A stretch of DNA of 64,000 nucleotides from Lophium mytilinum (GCA_010093605.1 MU004204.1:146105-210104); one strand, 5' to 3'; counted from the stretch's first letter, positions 1 through 12,060 are shown. Notes: generated by a model not told the origin, from the letters alone. Numbers and translations are program-made.

Positions 1-2512
1 CAAAAGAGGAGACTATTGCGAAACTCAAAATGAGAATTCGGAGATAGGAAAGCTATAGGCCATCAAGACCGCTCAAGTAGGACGTCTTGATCGCGGTTAT
101 TTATGATGCTTTGACCCAACTTAGAGATGGAATTAGAAATGAAGCGACTGAGCGCAGAGTATACTATTTTTCCACGTAAAGAAACCAGTAGAATAGCAAA
201 ACGTTTCAATTTCAATTATCACGCAATAACGTCGGTAATGCCAATAGCCCTAAGCTTCTCGCTGGTTATGCGCCGCCCTTGAAGCTATGTCGTCCTTTTA
301 AGCTCGCCTTCCTTCCAGAAAACTACAAGCCTTGGTAGATAAGCGGAGCAGGAAGAGTGGAGCTGAGGCAAAAATGGCGATCAATACCTGAAAGATGTCC
401 ATGTTGTTGGATGATCAGTCGGGGTCGGCACGGGAATGCGGCTGCAATTTTACCTAAAAAGCCCACGACATTTTCGCATTTAAGAGAAATAACTGAATCT
501 TGTCCAATTGCAGGGCGCGTGGCCAAGCGATTTGTCGTCGGGACCACATAGCGCTGATGGCACGGTTGCGCTCGTGTAGCTCGTCAACCGCATCTGTAAT
601 GACAAAGGGCGCGGCTCGGTGCGCAGTGGAGCTGTGGGGGAGTATTAATGGGAACGCAGCCCATGGTTCTGCGGAAGCCTATGTCAACTCTCTTCCGACC
701 TCATCTGCCACGCCTGCGGTCACCTGGACTTACAGCAATATTCTACATGTACCTCATGTAGGACGTCGGCCTCCCTGGTGGTGCGACAATCGCAATACCA
801 CCCCCACGACGCACGCATCCATACGGCCTTCGTAAGCGCCAGCACCGCACGACGACTGCCCGCCCGCATGCTCAACCACAACCTCGTCGATAATTGGAAT
901 GCTCCACGCCAGCGCTTCCTCGGCCAGCAAATAGCACGGCCACGGACGACGGGTTCGAGGAAGAGATGCCCCCAACTGGGACGTCGCAACGCGGCCAGAA
1001 CGCGTCGCCAGCGTGGACTTACCTGGCTGCTGGGACTGTGGTGCGACGTCTTCCCCAGAGTCGCACTCGGTCCGACGCCAGCGTGCTCGAGCTTCCTGTT
1101 GCGGCAAGGCTTCGTCGAGGGCTCTTTCACGCCTCGGCCGCCACAAGGGCACACGTCTCGTGTTGTGTCGCTCTGGCCGTGAAGCTGCGAGATTTGCGAT
1201 TTGCAATTTGTGTTTCGGATGGTGCATGTCATGATGACAGCCAGTCGCCGCCCGCGGTGAGCTTCTCTTATCGGTTTCGCGCGTCGTACTAACGCGATGA
1301 AAGGCCCCCCATTAGCTGCACCTCGACTATCTCCCGCAATCGCGCAAGCGCATGGTCTGATGCGGTATAGCGGCATGATAGGCTGAAAACGCGTCCGGGG
1401 AGAAGATCCTTACGACATGCGAGATGCAATTGCTAGCGTCAGGTTCGGTACCAAGCCGTATTCGATCTGTGCGCTGTGCAACCGCGACGGCGAGTGACCA
1501 CAGACTACGAGTAACGGCGTGCAAGAGATAGCAGCAGGGCAGACTATCGTGGCCGCTATATCGTGGCTGAGGCTCTGGCAGAACGCCGGTGAAAGAAAAA
1601 CCTCATCCCCAGGCCGGCCACAATCGGGTCAAGGACGGAGGGACTGCGGCGTGCCCGAAGCTGTGGTATCAAGACGCGCTACTCCAGGGCCTCAGGCTCG
1701 GTCCAAGGGCCCCGCGGCCTCTTTCTGCGCGACTACGGCCAGACGGCTGCAGGACCATGTCAAAACGAAACGGCCTCGCGCGGGACGGCGGCGCAGGGAC
1801 ACAGTCGGCCCGTGCAAGGTTTTGCGGCAGAGGGTTGGCGGCGTGATCGGGAGTTCCAAGGGGCGACGAAAGGATTTGATGGTGTTGGTGTTGCGGCTGG
1901 CGCTAGGGGAGATCAGTGAGTGGCCGGGTGAATGCATTCACTCCCCAAGGGCCCCCAGCCCGGCTCCAATCCGCTCCTCCACCCACACCCCCAAGCCGAA
2001 CTTCGAGGCTCCAGAAGGACGCTACTGCATGGAAGCATTCTAGATGGAAGCAGGGGCCCTTCGGCGCACCTCCAACGAGTGCGTCAGTGGAGCAGGCGGT
2101 AGAGCTGTGGGCGTTGGGTGGCCAATTGCGGGCAGAGTGGCCTCTCTATCGGCGGATATTGTTGCCACCTGCCTGATATCGGCGGCCTCGCGCAGCAAAT
2201 GGCCCAGCAATCTGGCAATCAAGCGGCGGTACCAATGGGGGAGGCTCGCTGCTCTTGCTGCTTATCGGGGCTAGGCGACTGCAGGGACCCTAGCCATATC
2301 GATGCTGTGTCGGGCTAGGGTGCATGCGGCAGAAGCTCCCCAGCGAACACCATCGAGCTACACAAGAGTGACAGAACACGGTCCTGCCGCCCGTCCATAA
2401 AGCTCACCACCCGCCCTTGCTCCCAGCGTCTCCTGCATCGCGACTCTCACCCGCTGCGTGTCCCCTCGAACCACCACCACCCGCCATCTCTACGCCCCCA
2501 CCAGCCGCAGCC
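1..2512. other. Intergenic, no gene supported
   Basis: No open frame here has recognisable protein character; frames on both strands are short, arginine/serine rich and overlap one another. Small inverted repeats are visible, for example CTACATG/CATGTAG at about 744-762 and ATCAAGAC/GTCTTGAT at about 62-98. The last 100 bases before 2513 are C/T rich, as in many fungal promoters and 5' leaders, and probably belong to the permease that follows. Confidence 0.5.
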
Positions 2513-4497
2513 ATGGCTATCACCGAGCCCGCACCGACATACCATGGTGACATGAAGAACGTCGACCTCGAGAAGGATGCCCGCGGCGAGGTCCACAGCC
2601 CGGCGATGGGCAGCGACGACATCGTCGGCGACGACCGCGCAAAGAACCCTCTGAAGCGCAACCTCCATGGCCGCCACATGCAGATGATTGCCATTGGTGG
2701 CGCCATCGGAGCTGGTCTGTTTGTTGGTTCCGGTGGAGCTCTCCACACTGGTGGTCCCGCGTCTCTGGTATGTTTCCCTTGCGCGAGAGGAGCGACGAGA
2801 ACGAGAGAGCGCGCGCTGACAGCCCCAGGTTATCTGCTTCATGATCATCGGCGTGTCCATCCTCATGATGATGCAGGCCCTCGGAGAGCTGGCCATCATG
2901 TACCCCGTCAACGGTGCCTTCTTCCAGTACATCTGCCGCTTTATCGATCCCTCCTGGTAAGTCGTCTCACGTGCCACAACATCAGAGCACAGCAGCCAGC
3001 AAATCACGGCAAACAAGAACTGACAGCATGCAGGGGCTTCGCCATGGGCTGGGACTACGCCATCCAGTGGCTCACCATCCTGCCATTCGAGATCACTGCT
3101 GCCGGTCTCACCATTGACTTCTGGCACCACTACAACATCGGTGTAAGTTGCATCCCCAGACCCTGCCACCTGCACCAGTCCCTGCCAAGAATCCCGCTGA
3201 CATAGCCAGATCTGGATCGCCGTGTTCCTGACCATCCTCACCGCCATCCAGTTCTTCGGTGTCCGCGGCTACGGTGAAGTCGAGTTCGTACTGTCCATGA
3301 TCAAGGTTGCTGCCTGCACTGGCTTTATCATCTTCGGTATCATCGTCAATTGCGGCGGCGTTCCCACTGACAATCGTGGCTACATTGGTGCCCGCTACTG
3401 GCACGCCCCTGAACAGGCGTTCCGCAACGGCTTCCATGGCTTCTGCACCGTCTTCGTCACTGCCTCTTTCGCTTTCGGTGGAACCGAACTCACTGGTCTT
3501 GCTGCCGCCGAGTCCGCTGATCCCGTCCGCGATCTCCCCAAGGCCACCAAGCAGGTCTTCTGGCGTATCACCTTCTTTTACGTCGTCAACCTGTTCATCC
3601 TTGGTCTCATCGTCCCCGCCAGCTCCGAGGTCCTCCTCGGCTCTTCCGGCGCCAACACCAAGGCCTCTCCCTTCGTCTTGGCCATCACGCTTGCCGGTGT
3701 CAAGGGCCTCCCGTCCGTCTTCAACGCTGTGATCACCATCTCGGTCATCTCAGTCGCCAACTCCGCCACGTACGCCTCTACCCGTACCATCCAGGCTCTT
3801 GCCCAGAAGGGAATGGCACCCAAGTTCCTCGCCTACGTTGATAAGAAGGGTCGCCCTATCCCCACCATCATCCTCCAGCTGGTCCTAGCCCTCCTTGCCT
3901 TCTGCAACGAGCAAGCGAACTCGCAGGTCTTCACCTGGCTCCTCGCCTTGTCCGGTGTGGCCAACTTCTTCGTGTACGGCTCCATCTGCGTTGCCCACAT
4001 CCGATTCCGCTCGGCGTGGAAGCTCCACGGCCATACCGTCGAGGAGCTTCCGTTCCGCGCTCAGTTCGGCGTTTGGGGTAGTTACTTGGGCGTGCTGCTC
4101 AACTTCCTCTGCTTGGCCGCCCAGTTCTACACTGCCCTCTACGTAAGTTGCACCAGCCCACCCCAATTATAAACACTCTTGCTAACACCCTTACCAGCCC
4201 ATCGGTGGATCCCCCAGCGCCGAGAACTTCTTCGAAGCCTACCTCGCCGCGCCCCTCATCATCGCCCTCTACCTCGGCTGGAAGATCTGGTCCATGTTCA
4301 TGATCCCCGAGAACCGCCCCATGTACGTCGCCATCAAGGACATCGACCTGTACACTGGCATGCGCGAGGACCAGTTCAACTTCTCGGCTGAGGGCGTGCC
4401 CGAGGCTATCCGCCGCCAGTCGGTCGCGTCGCTGCCGATCAATAAGCCTAAGAAGTGGTATGACTACCCCAAGAACATGGTCACGGGCCTTTTCTAG
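2513..4497 (+). CDS. Amino-acid permease (APC superfamily, YAT/AAP family)
   Basis: Plasma-membrane proton-coupled amino-acid importer of the fungal AAP family (Gap1-like general permeases). Five exons: 2513-2767, 2829-2956, 3034-3142, 3210-4142, 4198-4497. All four introns are GT-AG and every phase fits, giving 574 residues, normal for the family (520-600). The cytosolic N-tail (about 1-60) leads into the family signature with HMQMIAIGGAIGAGLFVGSG in TM1. ELAIMYPVNGAF in TM3, the FGGTELTGLAAAES segment in TM6 and the cytosolic C-tail ending KNMVTGLF follow. About 12 hydrophobic spans are present. I chose the ATG at 2513 because it is the first in frame before the conserved block; the next is at 2552. 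Substrate specificity cannot be read from sequence. The family is usually under nitrogen control, but I saw no decisive GATA cluster. Confidence 0.95.
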
Positions 4498-5750
4498 ACT
4501 ATTTCTTGCGTTATAAAGCCGGGGTGGTTGATGAGGAGCGTGACGGGGATTGGGACTGTCACGATTAGCGTGGATTTAGCAGTGGGCTTATCCACGAGAC
4601 GGTTGCAAATGAAAGATCGTTGCTTTTTGGCGTGCTGCTCTAATTCTGACGATAATGAAAGCGTGGTTTTGGGGGTTGAAAGCATGCGTTAGGCGACGAC
4701 GATGGTAGAGCTTCACTCTTGAGATCGCGCTAGGTAATCGGACCGGGTAAAACTAGTCCTACAATCACATAATACGATACCCTCCCCCTCCCTTTCCTCT
4801 TCACTTGCATACACACATGCATGCGTGCATTGATTCCCCGAGATCTCGAACATCGTCAACTCGAACATTCTCCACGACTCCAGTTTGGGGTGAGGTTTCC
4901 CCCAACCAATCACCCGTCCCTTACATAACGCGCGTTCTAGAACGAAACCAGGGGCGGTGGTGCCTGGGGCGATCCGTGATCTGATCTCGCAGCGTTCCTT
5001 GATGTTCCTTCGCGCCCGCGGTGGCATTTCGGTGCCAGCTTTACTGTTGTAGGGAGGTGGTTACATCTTTTAGCTAGGCTAGGTACGTAGCGATGAGGAT
5101 CCTGGATCCTTGCGCACATCGCGGGATCTCCTGCGGTTTTGGGGCGTGTGGGGATGGAGAGGACGGTTGATTCATCTGATATACTTGAGCTACAGATGAG
5201 TTTGGATCAAGGTGCTTGTCTCATCCGATGTTGCTTGGGGGTTTGTATTTTGACAGGTAGTAGCACGTGCGCGTGTAGCTAGCTAAGTGGAAGGGCGAAT
5301 ACCAGAGCGTATCCATTGAAGCACTAGGAGCATTTTGCTGCCGTCGAGGGTGCTTCAACACACTACGAAACCCCCAAAGTCGATCGTTTTGAACGGTCCG
5401 AAAGCGAGCTGGGGCATCTCAGACGTCGGTAGCTCTAATCCATAATCCTCTGGATGGAACTTCGGTACGGAAACCTTAGCTCTCCTCGTCACCCCTCTAC
5501 CCTTAAGTTGCGACAATCCTGTTTCGCTGGGATGCCCATCTGCATTACACCACCTGGCGCTGGGGCTGAAAGAAGACTGCATCGCTACGCACTAGATTCA
5601 CCTTCTGCACCTCGTCACTAGTGTCTGTTACGAGGGCGTGTAGAAGAGACAACACTAATTTTGGGGTCGAGGTAAAAAGTTAAGAAGGATAGCAAGGGGT
5701 TAGATTTCTGTGGGTCTTAGGGCTAGGCTGGCACGTGGCGGGGCGGAGGT
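4498..5750. other. Intergenic, 3' side of the permease gene
   Basis: No coding frame is supported. Two CACGTG palindromes lie here (about 5264-5269 and 5732-5737), ahead of the tandem array that contains three more. Confidence 0.45.
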
Positions 5751-6127
5751 CAAATTGCAAACTTCGACATGCCGAACTTTTGACGTTTTGACAGTGCTGA
5801 ACTTTGATATCGATCACGTGCGGGCCCGGAAAAGGAAGGTTTCAAGGAAACCGTGGAGCACCGAGTCAAACTGCAAACTTCGACATGCTGAACTTTGACG
5901 TTATGACCGTGCTGAACTTTGATATCGATCACGTGCGGGTCCGAAAAAGGAAGGTTTCAAGCAAACCGTGGAGCACCGAGTCAAACTGCAAACTTCGACA
6001 TGCTGAACTTTGACGTTATGACCGTGCTGAACTTTGACAAAAGTCACGTGCGAGTCCTGACAATGGAAGGGTCTAGGAAGTCGTGGAGCACACGGTCAGG
6101 ACAGTCAAACTACAAACTTCACCATGC
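5751..6127. repeat. Tandem repeat of about 115 bp, three copies plus a partial, each with CACGTG
   Basis: Units start at 5751, 5867 and 5982 (lengths 116, 115, 115), and a truncated fourth starts near 6106. Copies 1 and 2 are nearly identical; copy 3 diverges in its second half. Each unit has an inner duplication of GCTGAACTTTGA and one CACGTG (5815, 5930, 6045) spaced exactly 115 bp apart. The first two are preceded by GATATCGAT. The period is not a multiple of three, so the array is not coding. CACGTG is the core E-box of bHLH factors, so the array could act as a regulatory cluster, but no binding is shown. It lies between the 3' ends of the permease and SLX4 genes. Confidence 0.9.
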
Positions 6128-6432
6128 TGCGGTGAAGCGTAGCGGACTCAGATGTTTTTCACCGGTACTGGAAATACGCACGGAGGGAAACGCTCAACAC
6201 CAGGCGCTCGGAACTCACGATACCGGAGCAAAAATGATCAAACCAGGCCTAGCAACCTCTCAATTCCATTCGCGGGCGCAGGTCTCTCAACCTGCTACAA
6301 CAGAGCGTGCTCTCGTCGTAATTTGTATCGTACACTTCGTATACAGCCAAAGCCTCATCACCATCGTACATCGTAGCCCCCGAGCATGAAAGCCCAGCGC
6401 TGCACCAGCAATACCACGCCCAGACGCGCCGA

Positions 6433-9333
6433 CTAATGCCTCGTACTTTCCCGATACATACAGCAAATGCTGTTCTCCTCGCACCATCTCTGCACCATCT
6501 TCGCCTCGAGCTCTTTCTCCACCACCTCTGTATCCTCTTCGTGACCAGCAGCAACAGCGTCATCAGCTTTTTTCTTTCCCTTGCCCTTCCGCTTCACCGC
6601 CACAGACCAACGGACGCCCTGCGCGCTGAGCCATGCAGTGAAGTCCTCCAGAACGATAGGATCGTACATCAGGATCTTCTCGTACCAGCTAGGTTTCGAC
6701 GGATCCGTCGTCCTCGGTGCTCCCTTGACTGTATTCGTGATACTGGGAAAGAGATCCCGCCGCATCGCTGCGTCTGCGAGCTTAGCGGCCTCGGCTTTCG
6801 CCGCGAGTTTCTCTGCCTTGAGCTTCTCCGCGGCTTCGCGGTCGCGTTTAACCTGCTCAAGATCGATCTCCGTCACCGCTTGGGCGGGGCGGAGTTGGAG
6901 TGGAGATGAGATGGTAGGACCGTTTGCGTTGCGGTTGCGAGGCGGAGAAGGAGAAAGAGGGCTCTCGGCCTCCGAATCCTGTATCTCGTCGATGTGGACA
7001 AAATCGAGGGTCTTCTTCTTCCGCGGCGGTGTGCTTGGGAGAGGGCGGCTGGTCTCCGGCTTCTTCTTTGGTGCTGTTTTCGCTCGCTTTGCCTTCTTTG
7101 CGGGAGAAGTCACGGCGGCTTTGGATTTGCGGGGTCGGCCTCGAGATTTCTTTGCGACGGGAGGTTTGGAAGGGCTGGCTTGGGATTTGGTTGCGCGTGC
7201 TTCTCTGTTTTCGAGTAGCTTGATGTGGCCAGAGGCTGCGATGGCACTTGGATCGCCCTGCCGAGGTTCACTACACTGAGGTTGCTGGAAGTCTTCAATA
7301 TCGATGAATTCAGATTCATCGGCTGGTCCATCGAGCTGAATCATGCTGTTATGAGCTGGGCGCGTTTTTAATCCTGCGCGAGATGGGACATCTTCTAAGT
7401 CGTGGAAGTCCTCGATGGAATGGAACCCGGAGTCTTGCTGCTTAGCCGGGGAGTCCTTGGGGTTGGTGAAGTCTTCGATGGGAAGGAAATCCGAGTCTTG
7501 CTGTTGAGCCGGCGCATCGCCATCGGCATTGAAATTGTCAATATCAATGAACGAGTCGTCTTTCTCGGGTTCGGCGCTGCGGGGTGGTGGCGCGGGAGGG
7601 TTCCAGAACTGGTCATCATCGTCTCGAGCGGCTGCAGACCACAGCGTCCGACTCGCGGTGAATTTTGAGAGCTTCTTGCTGCGAATTGTGTCGTTCACCA
7701 CAAATTTAGTGGCTTGGTGAATTGAGGCGTTCGCTTCCGCGTCAGCCTCCGATTCGCGAATTGCCAGTTGGATCTGACGAATGAATCGCGGAGACTCGTC
7801 ACGTGCCAGTTGACTCGAAGTCCCAAAAAGGATTTCTTGCTTGTTCCATTTCCTCGCAGCAGTCAAGGGCGAAAGGAGCTTGTCAGCGACGAGCTTGGGC
7901 TGCGATTTGGGCTGCTTCGTTGCTTTCTTGGTCTTGGGATCGGCCTTCGTCGGCGACTTCACACGAGGAGCTCGTTTCCGTGCAGATTTTGGCGCTAGCA
8001 ACGCTTTCGTGTTGTCTCCTATTGCCCCAGCTACGGGAAGAACACCTGCCCGAGGGCCGAAGAAATCACTGGTAGTGCCAGCTGTAACATCATCTGGGCC
8101 ATTCGACTTGTACTGTCCTGTGACGAGGTCGGTTATCGTAGTCGCTTTCTTCTTTAGCGCTTTGCTAATTTCGACTGGATTGACATGCTGGCCTGGGATG
8201 TCTACGAGCTCAATGCGTCTCCGCTTCGTCAAGGCCTCTCCAGAGACCTTTCGAGTGATTTTTTCCGTGATGACAGCCTCTGAAGTGTTTACATAAGCGA
8301 ATGTAGCCAGTATGCTAGTGAAGGCAGGTTTCTTGTGAGATTCTGGAGATTCCCCAACTTTAGTATTGGTCGGCGTGACTTCATCCAGCATAACGATTTC
8401 CGTGTCCTTGGTCGGTGTCCAATCGGTTCTCCTCTTGAGTGCAACATCAAGTGATAACGGCTCATCGACTCTCGTGGGCTCCTTTTCCGTAGCAACCTTG
8501 TCCATGGCGTCCTTCTTCGTTCCCCTCGCGATGGGTGGCAGCATTGTATCCTTGGCCCCAGGCGCAGAGATAGAGGCTTCGAGAGTTTTGGCGTTCCCCG
8601 CGTCCGGAACTGATATGTCGCCCACCTCCGGCGAGATATCCTCAATAATTGGGTGGAAGTGCGTTGACTTGACACCAGTAGTCTTGGTTTCGACGTTGTA
8701 TTCTTGAATAAACTCGAATTCTTTCGATTTTACACTACCCGTGCCTGGCTTGGTGATTTTCCCTTTCTTCAGCTTTGTCTGGGTGTCTGCTTTCTCCTTC
8801 GGAACCCTTGGTTTTCGAGGCTTTCCAGGTTTCGGCTTCGGGGCTTGTTGGAGCTCCGCCTCTTCACGCGGATTTACGAGGGGGACGGAGATTGTCGCTG
8901 CATCGGATTTGGGGAGTGGAGGATGTGGGATCGCGGTGTCTGCAGTCTCCTTCCGCTTTCTTGGCTTCTTTGCTACGACGTCCCCAAGCTTGGTCGCGGA
9001 GGTTTTGGCAGGGCGTTTGTTGGCTTTCTTAGGCGCATTCGTATTAGGATCCTTTTCAGAAAGCTGTTTCCGCCGCCGCTTGGGCTTCTCCTCCTCGGTG
9101 AGGTCTTCTGTGGCCAGGCTCAATTGCCTGCTCTTGACTAAGCTGCCTGCGGTGGCAAAGCCTGTAAAAGCCCCATCCGGCACTGGAGCTGCCTTCGAGC
9201 CACTTCTTAACGCGCCGCTCCCCTTCCTCGAGAGGAGATCCGAAGGCGAGGGTAGGGGAGACGATGGTGGGGACATGGCAGCGCGTTGTTGATGGCTCGG
9301 GGGTGTCGAGCGGAGGCGGGGAGAGGCGTCCAT
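6433..9333 (-). CDS. SLX4: Structure-specific endonuclease subunit Slx4
   Basis: Scaffold and activator of the Slx1 nuclease, which cuts branched DNA such as Holliday junctions, flaps and stalled forks in the nucleus. A single 966-codon exon; fungal Slx4 proteins are typically 700-900 residues. The start is the ATG at 9333. Family marks in order: Lys/Pro-rich disordered N-part; the conserved block WNKQEILFGTSSQLARDESP (about 510-530) followed by LWSAAARD; an AT-hook core RGRPRK (about 730); a Glu/Lys/Ala-rich coiled coil (about 815-850); and the C-terminal Slx1-binding domain with YDPIVLEDFTAWLSAQGV and QRWCEENSICC at the extreme C-terminus. Between these last two motifs is a lysine-rich then acidic insert (about 30 residues) that is longer than I expect. 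Nuclear localisation is inferred from the many basic clusters. Confidence 0.92.
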   Translation of the reverse strand: MDASPRLRSTPPSHQQRAAMSPPSSPLPSPSDLLSRKGSGALRSGSKAAPVPDGAFTGFATAGSLVKSRQLSLATEDLTEEEKPKRRRKQLSEKDPNTNAPKKANKRPAKTSATKLGDVVAKKPRKRKETADTAIPHPPLPKSDAATISVPLVNPREEAELQQAPKPKPGKPRKPRVPKEKADTQTKLKKGKITKPGTGSVKSKEFEFIQEYNVETKTTGVKSTHFHPIIEDISPEVGDISVPDAGNAKTLEASISAPGAKDTMLPPIARGTKKDAMDKVATEKEPTRVDEPLSLDVALKRRTDWTPTKDTEIVMLDEVTPTNTKVGESPESHKKPAFTSILATFAYVNTSEAVITEKITRKVSGEALTKRRRIELVDIPGQHVNPVEISKALKKKATTITDLVTGQYKSNGPDDVTAGTTSDFFGPRAGVLPVAGAIGDNTKALLAPKSARKRAPRVKSPTKADPKTKKATKQPKSQPKLVADKLLSPLTAARKWNKQEILFGTSSQLARDESPRFIRQIQLAIRESEADAEANASIHQATKFVVNDTIRSKKLSKFTASRTLWSAAARDDDDQFWNPPAPPPRSAEPEKDDSFIDIDNFNADGDAPAQQQDSDFLPIEDFTNPKDSPAKQQDSGFHSIEDFHDLEDVPSRAGLKTRPAHNSMIQLDGPADESEFIDIEDFQQPQCSEPRQGDPSAIAASGHIKLLENREARATKSQASPSKPPVAKKSRGRPRKSKAAVTSPAKKAKRAKTAPKKKPETSRPLPSTPPRKKKTLDFVHIDEIQDSEAESPLSPSPPRNRNANGPTISSPLQLRPAQAVTEIDLEQVKRDREAAEKLKAEKLAAKAEAAKLADAAMRRDLFPSITNTVKGAPRTTDPSKPSWYEKILMYDPIVLEDFTAWLSAQGVRWSVAVKRKGKGKKKADDAVAAGHEEDTEVVEKELEAKMVQRWCEENSICCMYRESTRH

Positions 9334-11687
9334 GGTGGTGCGTTTGAGAAGGGGTTGGTGCCTAGTGAAAGCTCGAGCGGAAGGTCATAAGCCAGGTGCG
9401 AAGGTGAAGGGCATTCTCCTGGCCGAGTATTGGGAAGACGTGAATGTCGAAAGGGCGATGCCGTGCCTCCGTCCAATGCGGGCTGCCGTGTTATCCCACC
9501 GCTCACTCGCCAAACAAGTCTATTGGCGGTCTCCCCAAAGTATCGGAAGCCTCACAGCACTACCACCCCTCCACTCCCCAACACCCTCTTCACGACCACA
9601 ACACGAAGCAGTTCTGAGACTGTTGCTGTCTCTCGAGACTCACCTTACTCACACTAACCACCGCATGCGGCTTACTGACCTCCCGGGAGTTCCTGGCGAA
9701 GGCGGGGAACCGGCAGAGCTAATCCACCCGAACAGCCTCTTCATCCTCCATTGCTCATCAGAAGCCTCGTCCCAATGATTGGAGTAGCTTCCAAACCATC
9801 TCAAGCTATCCCTCAGCAAGCTGCTGCAGGGATAAGATGGTTTGGACATGCTGGTGTTGAGCCAAGTGCCATACTCCCCGAGCCGGCACAACGCAATCTG
9901 CCTCCGCACCGCCGCAGCACTACCTCTTCCTCGTTCTCAGCTTGAATGGGCACTTTCGACTCTTCTCCTGGATGCTCCCATCCAGCATTGACGCAAGCGG
10001 CATCGTTGACGCGTCCGTGTCGCCTCCTCACCTGACCTAGATCTCTAAAGACCTTCGGGCGTCTGCCGCACTGCAACATCGAGTCTTCGTCGCCGACGTT
10101 TCGAGTCAATGCCATATCCTACTCTCCCAACATCTCCCAGCCATCCTGTGAGGCACCCCAGCGTCCTCAAGACAAGAAGACATCCGTCGAGAAATCCCCT
10201 TTCCTGGTGAGATGGCCCGTGCTGTGGTGCGCCTCACTGCCAGAAGTGCACCGCCACAGCTGTTGGCGAAGACTCGCTGCATTGGTCGGATCCTTCGCTG
10301 GGGGGTAACAAGTCGACTCGATCCAGGATATCTGTTGTTTGATACCGGCCTGCCCTAAATCGTATGGAGGGTCATCTGTTCTGGTGGACTTTGTGTTGAA
10401 ACCTTGGGCAGAGACAGCTTCCGGTCTTCGATATCGGCATCCAAACCACATTTGTTTGCGCCCTGGGGATCCTCCGGGAGAGCAAATCGTTGAACCTTAC
10501 ACACTTCGTAAGAAGAGAGCACTTAGAATATCTCGACACCCTCCTGTCCCGTCGTGCGGTGGAAGATACACTTAGCATCGCGCTGGATAGGTAAGGCGTG
10601 GAATTGCAAGGCCAACGGTAAGATGAGATGTAAGGTTCCAGTTGTCCCTGGCTAGATGCCCTTCCTCCTCTTTACGAATTCTTAGCTCGTGCTATTTCTG
10701 CTGAATATATACTTTCACTCTAGATGCTTTCTTTCCGTTGCCCAGATCTATTCGATTTCAATTTCCATTCTTTTTAGCTTTGCATCAAACTTCTTCGTCG
10801 ACAAATCCTCCGCAGCCTCATAGATCTATTATACCTCAAAGAGATCCCTCTCTTTAAACCTTAGTCATTCCCAGAATCTGTCCGTATTTCTTTGCCGAAG
10901 ATAGGTTCCAGTTAGCTTTTGGGGAGGATGCCTCTTGGATGACAACAGTCTGCAGTCCTTTTCTAACTCTTGCTCTGTTCCGATCTTTTCGACCACAAGG
11001 GAGGCAAACAGTTAATCTTTTCGTTGCTCAGTAGTAGTCTGTCTTTCCGGGTCCGATGGTACTCCCGTGACTATTTTCCTTCACTCGATGATTTCTGAAC
11101 ATCTCCTCGGATTTCTTCACTAGAGGTAGGTCCTCGTTCAGCTCCTAACACTAAGAAGCCTTCGGATCTTTCGAAAATTCAGTGGTCTCCTCTTGCTGCT
11201 TTACTTGCTCCATGGATGATGCATTTGCGTCCCGATGCATATTTCACTCGAGTCTCGAACTCCTCAAACCCCTTTCATATATCTCTTGCCAAGTTAGGTC
11301 CCTGCTCGTTCTCTTCACCATGCACTCCCAAGTTGCGCTTCTTGATCTCCCTGAACATCCTGAGTCTTTCTCGGCAAAGGTGAGCCAACTCTATCTGTCT
11401 TTAGTAAGTTTCTTGCATCTCGTTTCATAAAGTCCTCGATTATCTCTTCGTATATTCTCTTCGCCACTGTAGGTTTAGAGACTTCTCTATAGCCTCTCCA
11501 ATGAACGTCTTCCATCCTGCAAGTCTACCTTTGCCAGTCCAATACAAAGGTAGGTGGCAGCGTAGAGTCATGAGTGCAGTTTCCATTTGATCCGTTTCAG
11601 ATGTTCGTCATGAACAGATTTGCTCGCATCCTTTCCTCATTTTAGCCAAAGGCCCGGACGGTAAGTCGTCAAGTCGGCGAATTTTCT
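9334..11687. other. Left edge of the gene-poor island, no gene supported
   Basis: The first part is the SLX4 promoter side. Open frames of 70-150 codons overlap on both strands and lack recognisable motifs. From about 10.6 kb the sequence is pyrimidine-rich, and a TAGGTYC-like word recurs (near 10905, 11128, 11297, 11474 and 11553), suggesting more diverged copies of the repeat that is clear further right. Confidence 0.4.
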
Positions 11688-12060
11688 CCCTGGGCACCGA
11701 TGGCTCCCAGGGTGGAGCTTAAGTCCATCGCTCATGATCGCATCAGTTCCTTCATCTTTTGTGTTTCGACCTTTGATTCCGGGACTATACCGCAGTTAGG
11801 TGGATGCTTCCTTCGGCCCTGGACACCGATGGTCTCCAGGGGAAAACTCTGCATGCTTTGCTCGATTTGCTTAATATTTTTCAATCGCTTGACGTCGAAA
11901 ACTTCAACTCATTCCAAAATTCGAAGGGAAATCGGCTTATTGTTTCGTCCTGGTTACCGATGGTCTCTAGGGCAAACGTCTTTTCCTAACTACTCGCCAG
12001 CTTGATCGAGCTTCTCAACTCTTACGCGTCGAACTTCTCGTTTTCGTAGGACAGTGGTCC
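11688..12060. repeat. Degenerate tandem repeat of about 130 bp with a 25-nt hairpin in each unit
   Basis: Three related units start with hairpins at 11688-11712, 11817-11841 and 11948-11972 (spacing 129 and 131). The loop core ACCGATGG is shared by all three. Stems: CCCTGGG/CCCAGGG in copy 1, CCCTGGA/TCCAGGG in copy 2 (the last G-C pair became A-T), and TCCTGG/CTAGGG-like with wobbles in copy 3. The material between hairpins is also related but far more diverged. No protein frame runs through the units. Confidence 0.7.

Noticed and set aside
1519-2043. 174-codon plus-strand frame
   Set aside because: Arg/Ser/Pro-rich composition, no recognisable motif, and overlapping frames on both strands; looks like a GC-rich shadow.
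5750-6013. Repeated open frames through the 115-bp array as a repeat protein
   Set aside because: The period is not a multiple of three, so the reading frame changes in every unit.
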